Shown in pieces: positions 7,265-15,596 of a stretch of DNA of 21,765 nt. The notes below the pieces were generated by a model that saw only the letters and a program-made list of their open reading frames with translations, made no database searches and was not told where the DNA came from. Origin of the DNA: Ruminococcus callidus (GTDB lineage: Bacteria > Bacillota > Clostridia > Oscillospirales > Ruminococcaceae); assembly GCF_020709055.1 (NCBI RefSeq), contig NZ_JAJFCK010000039.1, positions 1 through 21,765 on the forward strand. The letters run 5' to 3'. Within the stretch, counting starts at the first letter, position 1, and the number at the start of each line of letters is the position of its first letter. The position numbers were made by a program, and so were the translations under genes.

Positions 7265-7470
7265 TCTCTTTTTACCTCTCTCTGTAAGAATTTTGTTTGT
7301 ATTGCCGTCCGTCAATTTGGGCAGATATGATACATGGCGGATACGGCGCACCCCGTTCACATTGCTGATATGAAACTCTACGGCAGATGCCGCAGCCGGT
7401 GTGTGCCGCCGTTCAGCGGCAAGAAATGAATATTTACAAGTACCCGCAAAAGGTCTTATAAATAATTTAC
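7265..7470 (-). other. Long 5' leader of the cttA-like gene
   Basis: If transcription starts near 7470, about 206 bases precede the start codon. The stretch contains GC-rich short inverted repeats at about 7381-7420 (for example GCCGC 7405-7409 with GCGGC 7416-7420, and CGGC/GCCG at 7381-7392) flanked by AT-rich sequence. I do not recognise a known riboswitch class. Confidence 0.4.
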
Positions 7471-7476
7471 AAGTGT

Positions 7477-7505
7477 ATTTTAACATATTATTTCGCCCGT
7501 GTCAA
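7477..7505 (-). promoter_or_regulatory. Sigma-A promoter of the cttA-scaE-like operon
   Basis: On the - strand TTGACA (7505-7500), a 17-base spacer, and TAAAAT (7482-7477) with TG one base before the -10 form a near-perfect extended promoter. It reads toward the X-dockerin gene. Confidence 0.85.
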
Positions 7506-7716
7506 GCCCATCCGACTAACTTTTTTAAAATTCTTTGGGGAATATCATGCCCGTTTTTGTAGCTTTTTCACAATTTTCAGCGAGTCCGGCGGGACAGCAG
7601 CAGGCTTTTCCGTCGATTTTGGCAGCCTGCGGAACGGCTGGGAAAAGTTTTCAACAGGTTTTCAACAGTTCCGTTTGTGCGTTTCTACCAGTGCCGCAGA
7701 CTTTTGGGGAAACCAT
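7506..7716. other. Non-coding gap between operons
   Basis: No credible gene is present. Visible items are a tandem 11-mer, GTTTTCAACAG twice at 7647-7668, and TTTTTCACAA at 7564-7573, the reverse complement of the TTGTGAAAA motif repeated upstream of the sugar operon promoter. Their role is unknown. Confidence 0.4.
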
Positions 7717-7747
7717 GCACTCCCGCAGGAGAACCCTGCGGGGGTGC
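7717..7747 (-). terminator. Stem-loop ending the eight-gene sugar operon
   Basis: A 13-bp stem (7717-7729 with 7735-7747, one wobble) with a five-base loop lies 20 bases past the stop of the last permease gene. On the - strand it is followed by ATGGTTTCCCC, so the T-tract is poor, but position and strength suit transcript end or mRNA 3' protection. Confidence 0.65.
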
Positions 7748-7766
7748 GCTTTTGGGACAAACCGCC

Positions 7767-8798
7767 TCAGCCGACCAGACCGGAGCGTTCGATGCCCTCG
7801 GTGAAGTACTTCTGCAAGAAGACGTACATGATCAGGATGGGCAGAATGGAGATCAGGCAGCCTGCCTCCATCCACACGATCTGTTCTCTGGGGCTGACAT
7901 CTGCGTTATTGAACAGCTGCTGGGACAGCAGGGTGCTCAGGTTTTTCAGCATCAGCGCAATGGTCTGGTTCTTGGTGAAGAAGGTGGAGCTGACATAGTA
8001 GTCGTTCCAGTACCACACCACCGAGAACAGAAAGACCGTCAGGAACGAGGAGGATGCGTTGGGGATCATGACCTGTACGAAGGTGCGGAGCGGACCGCAG
8101 CCGTCCAGATAGGCAGCGTCCTCCAGCTCCTTGGGGAGTCCCTTGAAGAACTGGCGGAAGATGAAGATCATGAGTCCGGCACGGATGCCGTTGCCCATGG
8201 CTGCCGGTAGGTACATACAGAGCTTGGAGTTGATGAGGTTGACCTCCAGCCCGAACAGTCCGAAGTGCCGGAACAGCATGTACTGGGGAATGGCGATGAT
8301 CTGGGACGGCACGAGGATCATCATGACCACGATGCCGAAGAGCAGACCCTTGCCCTTGAACTTAAAGCGGGCGAAGCCGTAGCCTGCCAGTGCGCAGGAG
8401 GCGACCTGTACCAGCGAACAACCGATGTTCAGCAGGAGGGTCGTCCCCAGCGTTTTCCAGATGTCCATGACACCGGCGGTCTCTTTGATGACCTCCAGCG
8501 TCAGGTGGCGGGGGATCCACATGACCGTGGGGTCGCTCATATCGGCGGAATCCCGGAATGCGCAGCTGATCATATAGATCAGGGGATAGAGGATGACAAA
8601 GCACAGACCGAACAGAATGAAGAATCGGAAGAACGGCCAGACCGCTTCGAAAACCCGCTTGCGGCGCATGTAGGCGATCTCGGATTTGTTCATGCTCCGC
8701 ATGCGGATTCTGCGTGCCTCACGTTTGCTCATGCCGTTTCCCACTTCGGCGTCATCCTTGGGGGAAGAAACGGGTGTTGCACCCTTGACATTTTCCAT
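7767..8798 (-). CDS. Sugar ABC transporter permease, MalG type (second pair)
   Basis: This 343-residue inner-membrane permease of the CUT1 carbohydrate family has six core membrane segments preceded by an unusually long charged N-terminal tail of about 55 residues. The cytoplasmic EAA loop, which docks the ATPase, reads ELEDAAYLDGCGPLRTFVQV followed by MIP. An in-frame GTG lies at 8807, but ATG 8798 is chosen because AAGGAGGTGG ends 5 bases before it, a near-perfect ribosome site. The gene is last in the operon, 13 bases after the MalF-type partner. No ATPase gene follows. Substrate unknown; a di- or oligosaccharide is typical for the family. Confidence 0.9.
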   Translation of the reverse strand: MENVKGATPVSSPKDDAEVGNGMSKREARRIRMRSMNKSEIAYMRRKRVFEAVWPFFRFFILFGLCFVILYPLIYMISCAFRDSADMSDPTVMWIPRHLTLEVIKETAGVMDIWKTLGTTLLLNIGCSLVQVASCALAGYGFARFKFKGKGLLFGIVVMMILVPSQIIAIPQYMLFRHFGLFGLEVNLINSKLCMYLPAAMGNGIRAGLMIFIFRQFFKGLPKELEDAAYLDGCGPLRTFVQVMIPNASSSFLTVFLFSVVWYWNDYYVSSTFFTKNQTIALMLKNLSTLLSQQLFNNADVSPREQIVWMEAGCLISILPILIMYVFLQKYFTEGIERSGLVG

Positions 8799-8811
8799 GT
8801 TTGCCACCTCC

Positions 8812-9705
8812 TTATTCGACTTCGTAATACACGAACTTGTTGATGATTGCGGTAATGATGCCCACGGCAGCGAGGACGATGGCGAAATATACCCACGCCA
8901 TCGCCGATGCCGGACCGTACTGCCAGTCGGACTGGAGATCCAGAATCCGTCCCATGACCACGTTGTTCGGGTCGGTGAAGGAGTCGATGATGGTGAAGAT
9001 AAAGCACGCCAGAATCATGGGGCTGACATAGGGCAGGGTGATCTTCCAGAAGTATTCCCATGCCGTTGCGCCCTCCATCTGCGCCGCCTCCTTGGCGGAC
9101 ACCGGAATGTTCTGGAGGGCGGCGAGGAAGATCAGGATCTGGATGCCGGAGTTCCAGACAATGCCGAAGATGTTGTCCGACACGGTTTCGATGGTGGTCT
9201 GGACGCCGTCCGAGATGCCGTAGATGCCGAGGAATTCCATCAGCTCGCCCAGCAGATCGGTGGAGAACATGGTGGAGAACTGGCTGGCATCGCTGTTGCC
9301 GGTGCTCTGGAGGTTGCCGTTGATGATGTTATACACCGGGCCTGTGGCAATGATGACCGGCAGGAAGAATACCGCACGGGAGAACGTGCGCCCCCTGAAC
9401 TTCTGGTTCAGGATGACGGCAACGAACAGGGAGAACACCAGAATGAGCGGTGTCTTCCATGCGGTTTCCTCCAGCACCTTTACCAGATACTGGCGGTAGT
9501 TCGGGTCTACGTTAAAGGCATAATTATAGTTGTCCAGCCCCACCCATTTGCCGACCATGCCGCCGGTGTCCGGTGCGATCTCCTGAAAGGAATAGAGCAG
9601 TGACTCCACCACGGGAATCAGAAAAAAGATCAGTGCGCCCACGAACCACAGTGCAATGAAGCCGTAGCCGTACATGCTCTTTCGTTTTTCATACGCCATT
9701 TTCAT
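8812..9705 (-). CDS. Sugar ABC transporter permease, MalF type (second pair)
   Basis: This 297-residue CUT1-type permease has membrane segments starting at about residue 15 (YGFIALWFVGALIFFLIPVV). An extracytoplasmic insertion is visible between about 110 and 180. The EAA loop is SAKEAAQMEGATAWEYFWKI followed by TLP. Its ATG overlaps the stop codon of the DUF5696 gene as ATGA at 9702-9705, showing translational coupling. It should form a heterodimer channel with the downstream MalG-type protein. The operon encodes another complete pair further upstream, so this pair either shares the single binding protein or works with one encoded elsewhere. Confidence 0.9.
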   Translation of the reverse strand: MKMAYEKRKSMYGYGFIALWFVGALIFFLIPVVESLLYSFQEIAPDTGGMVGKWVGLDNYNYAFNVDPNYRQYLVKVLEETAWKTPLILVFSLFVAVILNQKFRGRTFSRAVFFLPVIIATGPVYNIINGNLQSTGNSDASQFSTMFSTDLLGELMEFLGIYGISDGVQTTIETVSDNIFGIVWNSGIQILIFLAALQNIPVSAKEAAQMEGATAWEYFWKITLPYVSPMILACFIFTIIDSFTDPNNVVMGRILDLQSDWQYGPASAMAWVYFAIVLAAVGIITAIINKFVYYEVE

Positions 9706-12503
9706 GATTGCTTCCAGCTCCCTTCCTCGACATACTCAGAAAGCGCATAGGTTTTGCCGTCTGCGGTGACGGTCTGCGCTGCAAGATCGACCTCGGTCAC
9801 GGCGCCGTTTTCATAAGTCGTGGTGATGACGTCGCCCTCCCGCACGTAGCCGGTGATCTGCTGGTCACCCAGTCCGGCGGTCACCGTCTTGGCGAACGCA
9901 TAGGACTGGGCGGCGTTGTCCTTCCAGTCGTCTGCGCCGGCGTAGTACAGTCCGTCCAGCACGGTGTCCTTCAGCTCGCTGGTCTCCCCGCCGATCATGT
10001 CATAGTGCAGGCTGCTGCCCGTTGCAATGGAGAGCAGCACGGTTTCCTCCGGTGTGGCGGAGGCATTGACGGCGGTGGAGGCGTAGGGCTTCAGCCCGTG
10101 CATGACCATCTGATAGAACGGGATGTCCTCGTCAAACACATCGTAGCCGCTGGACTGGAGGGGCACATCGGTCAGCTCCTGCACATAGGGGAGAGCATAG
10201 GCGTTTGCCGTATCCGCCAGCATGGCGAGGTCTGCATCGGTGATCTGCTGGTAGGACCGGGTCAGGATCTCCTGTGCCTTGTCCCGGCAGATCTCCTTCT
10301 TGCCGTAGTCGCCGTAGAGGGCGGAGGTCATGCTGCCCAGCGAAACTGCGGAGAGGTTTTTCTTGGTGAAGTTTCCGGTGAGCTTCTCGTAGATCTCGGA
10401 GAACGCCGCCGGAGAGAGCAGCGAAAGGGGCTTCTCCGCACTGCTCTGATTGCCGTACGCCAGATTGTACGGATAGATTCGGGCGTAAGAACCGGAGATG
10501 CGGACGGTGGTGTCCGTGAACGTGTAGTATCCGCTGCCGGAGGCAAAGGTCTGGTTGTCCACTGCCGGATAGATGGTAATGCCGTTCCTGCCGGCGTAGT
10601 CCATGAGGTCTTCCCAGTCGCCCTTGCCGCCCAGACAGCCGGCGGGCTTTGCCTTGAGATCCACCTTGCCGGTGATGCCGGCATTCGTCCAGTTGTAGTA
10701 CTGTACCCGGATGTCCTCCGGCGAAACGCCGTCTGCGGTCAGGTCCGTGAGGATGTCCTCCGCCTGCGCAAAGGTGGTGAGGGAGTTTTTCAGTGTCACG
10801 GGAATGCCCAGAATGGACTTTTCCTTTTCTGTTCCGCCGTAGAGGTTCAGGTACAGACCGGCATCGGCGGATGTCACGGTGGAGGTCACGCCCTGCTCCC
10901 CGGTGAGGTAGTTCCGGTAGGCGTTTGCCACGTCGCTGTAGTCCGGCGTATCCTCCGTTTCCAGCGGGTAGTACCGCAGCGCCACGGCATCCGTCTTGAT
11001 GTCACCGTCCTCAAAGACGGTGAGGGCGGTGGAGTTGTCCCCCGACATATCGTAGGAGTCGGAGTCCCGCAGGGTGAAGTCAAATCCGCAGACGTTATAG
11101 CTGCTCTTGGACTGTCCGCTGACGCTGGCGGTGAGCTTGGCGTTGGAGTCGCCCTCGGTGCACACCACCATCATGGCGCTGTCGCTGTTGACAATGCCGT
11201 ACATGGGCAGGTACACCTGCTCCGTCACAGCGGGCTGCTGGAGGGGCACGGCGGTCAGGTCGGTGCCGTAGACATAGCCGGTATAGCTCTTGGCGCTGGT
11301 CTTGCCGTTGTTATAGCGGATCAGCGCACCGCTGCCGTCGGGAATGACGAAGTAGCCGTCCTCCTGATCGGAGGCTGCGCCGAAGCTGCTCATAAGGGAG
11401 AGAGAGGTGACCAGCTTGCCGGTCTGGGAGGTGTCCTCCTCCTCGATCTCGTCTGTTTCAATGCGTGCTTCCAGGTAGTCATCCTCCAGCGTGTAGGTCA
11501 CGGGAATGGTGATGCCCGCCTTGTGGAAGCGATAGGTGATCTTCACGCCGTCGCCGGTGTCCTTGACCTTGACCTTGCCGTCGCCGGTGGAGCGGAGCGT
11601 GGTGGTGCTTCTCGCATCCGGTTCGCCGTAGACCATGCGCAGGGAGGAGGAGAGGTCGTTCACGATGGTGTTGGTGGCACGCTTATCATGTCCCACGTTC
11701 TCCGGCGTAGACCACCACATCTTTTCCACTGTCTTGTCGTACAGTCCGATGACTGCACGGTCATCGTCCACATACAGCGCCAGCCGGTCGTTCTCGGTAA
11801 CGAACCGTGCCGAGGAGATCACGGCATCGCAGGTATCGGAGAGCACCACCTGCCAGCCGTCTTCGTTGGTGCAGGTGACCTGGCCGTCCTTTGCCTTGCC
11901 GTCGGAGGTATAGCTGCGCTCCACCTCGTCGTAGTCCTTGCTGTACAGCTCCAGCGTCTTGTGATCTCTGGACTGGAAGAGCAGTTCGCTGTCCAGCAGG
12001 GAGACGATCTGGCGCACCTGAATGACCTTCTGGTAATCGGTGTCCATGTACACCAGCCAGCGTCCCTCCGGACTGAGGAAGATCACGAAGTCGCTGGTAT
12101 CGTCCTCCTCTTCCAGGGTGCAGACCACCTCGCCGGTTTCGTCGTCGATGCCGGCAAGCCCGATGTCGTCCAGCAGATCCACCACGTCCTCGTCGGAGAT
12201 GGTGTCCTCATAGTCCTCCGGACGGCTGTAGAAGGTGATGCCGTCGCAGGCGTTCTTTTTCTCCATGTACCGGGTGACCTGCGCTGCTGTAATCGTAATT
12301 TCCTCCTGCGCCTCGGAACGGGTCGCCTCCTCGGCGGTTTCCTCTCCGTCAGCCGGTTCGCCGTCCGCAACAGGCGTTTCCTCCGAGGTGTCGGAGATGA
12401 GGTCGATGTCCTCCTCGCCTTCCGCAGATGCCGGAAGCGCCGTTGCCGTCAGGCAGAGGCTCAGGGCGCACACGCCGGCGATCCATTTTTTCCAATTGTT
12501 CAT
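9702..12503 (-). CDS. Secreted DUF5696 domain protein, putative glycosidase-like
   Basis: This 933-residue exported protein has a signal peptide (MNNWKKWIAGVCALSLCLTA to about residue 28), then an acidic Glu/Asp/Thr-rich stretch at about 29-70. A beta-rich region follows at about 130-535, and a barrel-like core at about 550-850. Core landmarks are YYNWTNAG (602-609), LGGKGDWEDLM (624-634), YPAVDNQ (645-651), LYGDYGKKEICRD (729-741) and FDEDIPFYQMVMHG (790-803). I recognise the last segments as DUF5696, a family seen beside sugar ABC transporters. The strand-loop pattern and conserved acidic residues suggest a TIM-barrel glycoside hydrolase fold, but activity is not established. No lipobox or anchor is seen. 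ATG 12503 is chosen over GTG 12515 because its GGAAAG spacing is better. It is coupled to the next permease by ATGA. Confidence 0.75.
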   Translation of the reverse strand: MNNWKKWIAGVCALSLCLTATALPASAEGEEDIDLISDTSEETPVADGEPADGEETAEEATRSEAQEEITITAAQVTRYMEKKNACDGITFYSRPEDYEDTISDEDVVDLLDDIGLAGIDDETGEVVCTLEEEDDTSDFVIFLSPEGRWLVYMDTDYQKVIQVRQIVSLLDSELLFQSRDHKTLELYSKDYDEVERSYTSDGKAKDGQVTCTNEDGWQVVLSDTCDAVISSARFVTENDRLALYVDDDRAVIGLYDKTVEKMWWSTPENVGHDKRATNTIVNDLSSSLRMVYGEPDARSTTTLRSTGDGKVKVKDTGDGVKITYRFHKAGITIPVTYTLEDDYLEARIETDEIEEEDTSQTGKLVTSLSLMSSFGAASDQEDGYFVIPDGSGALIRYNNGKTSAKSYTGYVYGTDLTAVPLQQPAVTEQVYLPMYGIVNSDSAMMVVCTEGDSNAKLTASVSGQSKSSYNVCGFDFTLRDSDSYDMSGDNSTALTVFEDGDIKTDAVALRYYPLETEDTPDYSDVANAYRNYLTGEQGVTSTVTSADAGLYLNLYGGTEKEKSILGIPVTLKNSLTTFAQAEDILTDLTADGVSPEDIRVQYYNWTNAGITGKVDLKAKPAGCLGGKGDWEDLMDYAGRNGITIYPAVDNQTFASGSGYYTFTDTTVRISGSYARIYPYNLAYGNQSSAEKPLSLLSPAAFSEIYEKLTGNFTKKNLSAVSLGSMTSALYGDYGKKEICRDKAQEILTRSYQQITDADLAMLADTANAYALPYVQELTDVPLQSSGYDVFDEDIPFYQMVMHGLKPYASTAVNASATPEETVLLSIATGSSLHYDMIGGETSELKDTVLDGLYYAGADDWKDNAAQSYAFAKTVTAGLGDQQITGYVREGDVITTTYENGAVTEVDLAAQTVTADGKTYALSEYVEEGSWKQS

Positions 12504-12523
12504 TTGTCTTTCCACCGTCCTTT

Positions 12524-13153
12524 CTAGACTCTCACACGATAGGTGATTTCCGTGTAGACGGAAGAAACGAATACGTATACCTGCTGGAACAGTGCCACCA
12601 GCAGAACCACCAGAATCAGAATCATGAGCATTGCTACCACGGTGAGGATCAGCGCCAGAATCGTCTTGCCGATGGAGTACTGGTGCACCGCCTTGATGGC
12701 GTTGAACATCAGGACGACTGACCAGACGGTACTGATGACCGTGATGCAGGTGATGAAGATCGCCTCGTCCTGAATCAGCACGTGGGACAGGATCGTCCGG
12801 ACGTAAAGCCCTACTACGTAGGGGATCAGGGAATAGGCACTATAGACATAGATGTTCTTTATGGTACCCTCGCCTTCCAGCAGGGTGCAGATCGACCAGT
12901 TGCCGATGACCCAGACCAGAAACAGCACAATGGTCTGGACGAGATACGGGACGATGCTGAACATCTTGGGATTGGTGACGGCGAACTGGTAGCCCACCAG
13001 ATTGTCGTGCACGATCTCCGCCACGAACCAGAGCAGGACCACAATGCTGGCATACAGGACAGAACCGCCTTTTTTCCAGCGCAGGTCTTCGAAGCCCTCA
13101 AAGGGGTGGAACACACTGTGCTTGACCCATTGCTTTTGTGTGAGATCCATCAT
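12524..13153 (-). CDS. YIP1 family integral membrane protein
   Basis: This 209-residue protein has about five membrane segments, with a soluble N-terminal start (KQWVKHSVFHPFEGFEDLRW) typical of bacterial YIP1 proteins. Landmarks are the long helices around 32-50 and 68-88, the SAYSLIPYVVG segment near 106-116, and the very hydrophobic ILALILTVVAMLMILILVVL near the C-terminus. Bacterial YIP1 proteins have no firm function; inside sugar-transporter operons they may help assemble or organise membrane complexes (inference). GAGGAGGAG lies upstream across the stop of the preceding gene, 7 bases away. Both ATGs of MMDL are possible starts; the first has the better spacing. Confidence 0.8.
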   Translation of the reverse strand: MMDLTQKQWVKHSVFHPFEGFEDLRWKKGGSVLYASIVVLLWFVAEIVHDNLVGYQFAVTNPKMFSIVPYLVQTIVLFLVWVIGNWSICTLLEGEGTIKNIYVYSAYSLIPYVVGLYVRTILSHVLIQDEAIFITCITVISTVWSVVLMFNAIKAVHQYSIGKTILALILTVVAMLMILILVVLLVALFQQVYVFVSSVYTEITYRVRV

Positions 13154-13160
13154 AGCAGCA

Positions 13161-14675
13161 TCACTCCTCCTCTCCCTCGTGCAGCATTTCCACGAGATTC
13201 CTGGGTTGGTTTTTCTTCTTCCTGACGCTCCGGATGTGGAGGAAGATCCACAGACCGATGAGTCCTACAACCACGAGGATGACCCAGCCGAAGTTGCGGT
13301 TCAGCCACTCAGAGCGGTAGCCCTCGAACGCCTTGTCGTACAGATCACGGGACTGTGCCAGCTTCGCATATTTCATAGCGCCCTCATAGTCCCCCTCATT
13401 ATAAAGGGCGGACGAGATGCCCACGTATGCCATCTGGGAGTTGCCGTCCCGCTTCAGCACCTCCCGCCACGGCTGGAGCGCCTCGGCGTAGTAGCCGGCG
13501 TTATAGAGTCCCACTGCCTCGTGGACAATACCGCCGAACTCCGTTTCCGAGAAGATCGTGACGGTGTTCTTCATGGAGTCCGCCACGTAGATGTTCGTCC
13601 CCATGGTCTCCAGTGCGGACACCTTCATGGAGAAGCCGCCCAGCTGGTCGGAAGTGGAGCCGAGGATGAACAGCAGGTTGCCGTCCTCGTCGTACTGGAA
13701 CACACGGCCGGTTTCCAGATCCAGACAGTTGATGCGTCCCTCGCCGTCGATGTCGATGTCCACCATCTTGGTGCTGTAGTCCTGATTGGTGTTGGAGTCG
13801 TAGACCGAATCCAGATCGCCAAAGGTCGCCTCCAGCGCAGAGAACAGGTTATAGCCGGCGGGGTTGACTTTCTTGACCCGATCCGCCTCGGAGGAGGAGG
13901 ACTGGGTGACGGTGTAAATGAAGCCCTCATCGTCCACGTCAAAGTTGGTGATGCCCGCCGCCACGTTACGGGAGGAGTTGGCACGCATCTCGTCCGTGGC
14001 GATCATGTTCCAGAAGTAGTTTGCCACGACCTCTGCGGTAGCGTCTACGGAGTTGGCGCCGAAGTAGCCCTGGAACTCGCCCTCGCTGTTGAACATGGCG
14101 GCACCGTTGGTGATGTTGTTCAGCACCATGTAGATGTTGCCCGCCTTGTCCACCAGCACTTTCTGGGGCTTGAAGGTTTCGTTTTCATATAATGTGGAGT
14201 CCGGCCGTTTCAGTTCCATCTGCACGTTGCCGTCCTCGTCGCACGCCAGCAGGCGGGAGTTTCCGGTGTCTGCGATGTAGATCAGACCCGTGTCCTCCGA
14301 CACATACACGCCCTCGGGTGCTTTCAGTGTGGTTTCGCTGCCGTCCTCCAGCGTGAAGCGCTCCAGAATCCGGTTCACCTTGGTAAAGGTGCGGTCTGCC
14401 ACAACAATGCGGTTGTTGCCGCTGTCTACAAGATAGAACTGGTCGTTCCAGTCACGGAAGAGATCCGAGGGGGTATGGAATGCCCCGCAGCCCAGATCCA
14501 GACCGCTGACGGAACGCTGTGCCTCATAGCCTGCCTGCGACGGCGTTGCCTCGCCCCAGCGGTCGTAGTTATAGACGTTGTAATGTTCCGCCGAAACTGC
14601 CGGCATGCCGATTGCCGCCGTCAGCGTCAGCACGGACAGACACGCCGCCGCCAGATGATTTGCCTTTTTCTGCAA
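13161..14675 (-). CDS. NHL-repeat propeller/TPR protein with C-terminal membrane anchor
   Basis: This protein of about 504 residues has a signal peptide (QKKANHLAAACLSVLTLTAA, cut near VSA). NHL-type beta-propeller blades run from about 45 to 375 (FYLVDSGNNRIVVADRTFTK; GLIYIADTGNSRLLACDEDG; RINCLDLETGRVFQYDEDGN; TNIYVADSMKNTVTIFSETE). TPR-like helical pairs at about 385-455 include NAGYYAEALQPWREVLKRDG and NEGDYEGAMKYAKLAQSRDL. A membrane helix (FGWVILVVVGLIGLWIFLHI) and a basic-then-acidic tail follow. The propeller and TPR should face outward. No ATG fits; TTG 14675 has a GGGAGG site 9 bases upstream, while GTG 14684 directly abuts it and is a second choice. The role is unknown; a scaffold or ligand sensor for the transporter is plausible. 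Confidence 0.75.
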   Translation of the reverse strand: MQKKANHLAAACLSVLTLTAAIGMPAVSAEHYNVYNYDRWGEATPSQAGYEAQRSVSGLDLGCGAFHTPSDLFRDWNDQFYLVDSGNNRIVVADRTFTKVNRILERFTLEDGSETTLKAPEGVYVSEDTGLIYIADTGNSRLLACDEDGNVQMELKRPDSTLYENETFKPQKVLVDKAGNIYMVLNNITNGAAMFNSEGEFQGYFGANSVDATAEVVANYFWNMIATDEMRANSSRNVAAGITNFDVDDEGFIYTVTQSSSSEADRVKKVNPAGYNLFSALEATFGDLDSVYDSNTNQDYSTKMVDIDIDGEGRINCLDLETGRVFQYDEDGNLLFILGSTSDQLGGFSMKVSALETMGTNIYVADSMKNTVTIFSETEFGGIVHEAVGLYNAGYYAEALQPWREVLKRDGNSQMAYVGISSALYNEGDYEGAMKYAKLAQSRDLYDKAFEGYRSEWLNRNFGWVILVVVGLIGLWIFLHIRSVRKKKNQPRNLVEMLHEGEEE

Positions 14676-14691
14676 AGTCTTCACCCTCCCT

Positions 14692-15579
14692 TTAGTCCTT
14701 GATTCCGGAATGTGCCATTGTTTCGATGACCTGCCGCTGTGCCAGCATGAAGATGACGATAGGGGGCACCAGCATAAAGACAGCTGCCGCCATGGCGACG
14801 CCGGCACGGGCAAGGCCTGCCGAGGCTGCCTGCTGCACGACGGTGGGCAGGGTCTTCAGGGATTCCTGGAACACCAGCGTGCCGCCCTGAATGTTCCATG
14901 CCGCCTGGAACGAGAAGATGATGACGGTCATCAGCGCCGGCTTCTGGTTGGGCATGACGATCTGCCAGCAGATGCGGAAGATGCCTGCGCCGTCCACCTT
15001 TGCCGCTTCGATCATGGCATCCGGCACCTGCGTCATGGACTGGCGCATCAGGAACAGGTTCATGGGAGCGGCGATGGACGGGAAGATCAGTGCCATATAG
15101 GTATCGATCATGCCCAGCTTTGCCAGCACCATGTACTGCATGATATAGATGACGTTGCTCTGGTACAGCAGGGATACCACGATGATGGAATTGATCGCCT
15201 TGGCGCCGGGAAAGCGGATCTTCGCCAGACAGAACGCTGCCATGGAGGAGAAGATGACCTGTCCCAGCGTTACCACCACCGTGACAAAGACGCTGTTAAA
15301 GACATAGCGGGAGAACGGAACCCACAGATCGGAGCACAGGCGGAACATCGCACTGTAGTTGGAGAATGTGGGATCAATGACGTAGAGCTTCGGCGGGAAC
15401 ACGAACAGCTCCTGCACCGGCTTCAGGGACATGACCACTGCCAGATACAGGGGCAGCGCCATGAATACCGCCAGAACCAGCAGAAAGATGAAAATTCTCA
15501 CCGTTCCGCCGATCTTATGACCGGCACGCTTGGAGGACACCTTCAGGCGGGTGCCGTAGACTTTTTCTTTTTTTGCCAT
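14692..15579 (-). CDS. Sugar ABC transporter permease, MalG type (first pair)
   Basis: This 295-residue CUT1 permease has a short basic N-terminus, six membrane segments starting near residue 27 (VRIFIFLLVLAVFMALPLYL), and an EAA loop reading MIEAAKVDGAGIFRICWQIV then MP. The C-terminus ends in the family-typical short tail after the last helix (RQVIETMAHSGIKD). ATG 15579 follows AAGGAGGGTG. It lies 17 bases after the MalF-type gene and its stop overlaps the ribosome site region of the NHL gene, consistent with one operon. Confidence 0.92.
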   Translation of the reverse strand: MAKKEKVYGTRLKVSSKRAGHKIGGTVRIFIFLLVLAVFMALPLYLAVVMSLKPVQELFVFPPKLYVIDPTFSNYSAMFRLCSDLWVPFSRYVFNSVFVTVVVTLGQVIFSSMAAFCLAKIRFPGAKAINSIIVVSLLYQSNVIYIMQYMVLAKLGMIDTYMALIFPSIAAPMNLFLMRQSMTQVPDAMIEAAKVDGAGIFRICWQIVMPNQKPALMTVIIFSFQAAWNIQGGTLVFQESLKTLPTVVQQAASAGLARAGVAMAAAVFMLVPPIVIFMLAQRQVIETMAHSGIKD

Positions 15580-15596
15580 TGTTTCCGCACCCTCCT

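Noticed and set aside
5264..7330. A 688-codon open frame on the + strand opposite the X-dockerin gene
   Set aside because: It is the mirror of a Thr/Ala/Ser-rich gene with biased codons. The translation is low-complexity Cys/Gly/Val with no ribosome site or family, whereas the - strand has a signal peptide, X module and dockerin.
7647..7668. Tandem GTTTTCAACAG copies as DnaA boxes or an origin
   Set aside because: They do not match TTATCCACA well, only two copies occur, and no replication genes are nearby.
7535..7804. Small open frame of 89 codons in the gap between operons
   Set aside because: No convincing ribosome site, no family, and it runs into the antisense of the permease gene and across a terminator hairpin.
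9708..12527. A 939-codon open frame on the + strand opposite the DUF5696 gene
   Set aside because: It covers almost exactly the same span as the real gene, has a His/Gly/Val-rich composition with no recognisable domain, and the - strand protein has clear secretion and family features.
13002..14192. A 396-codon + strand frame and other long antisense frames across the operon
   Set aside because: All lie opposite genes with third-position GC bias and show His/Val/Gly-rich shadow composition without ribosome sites.
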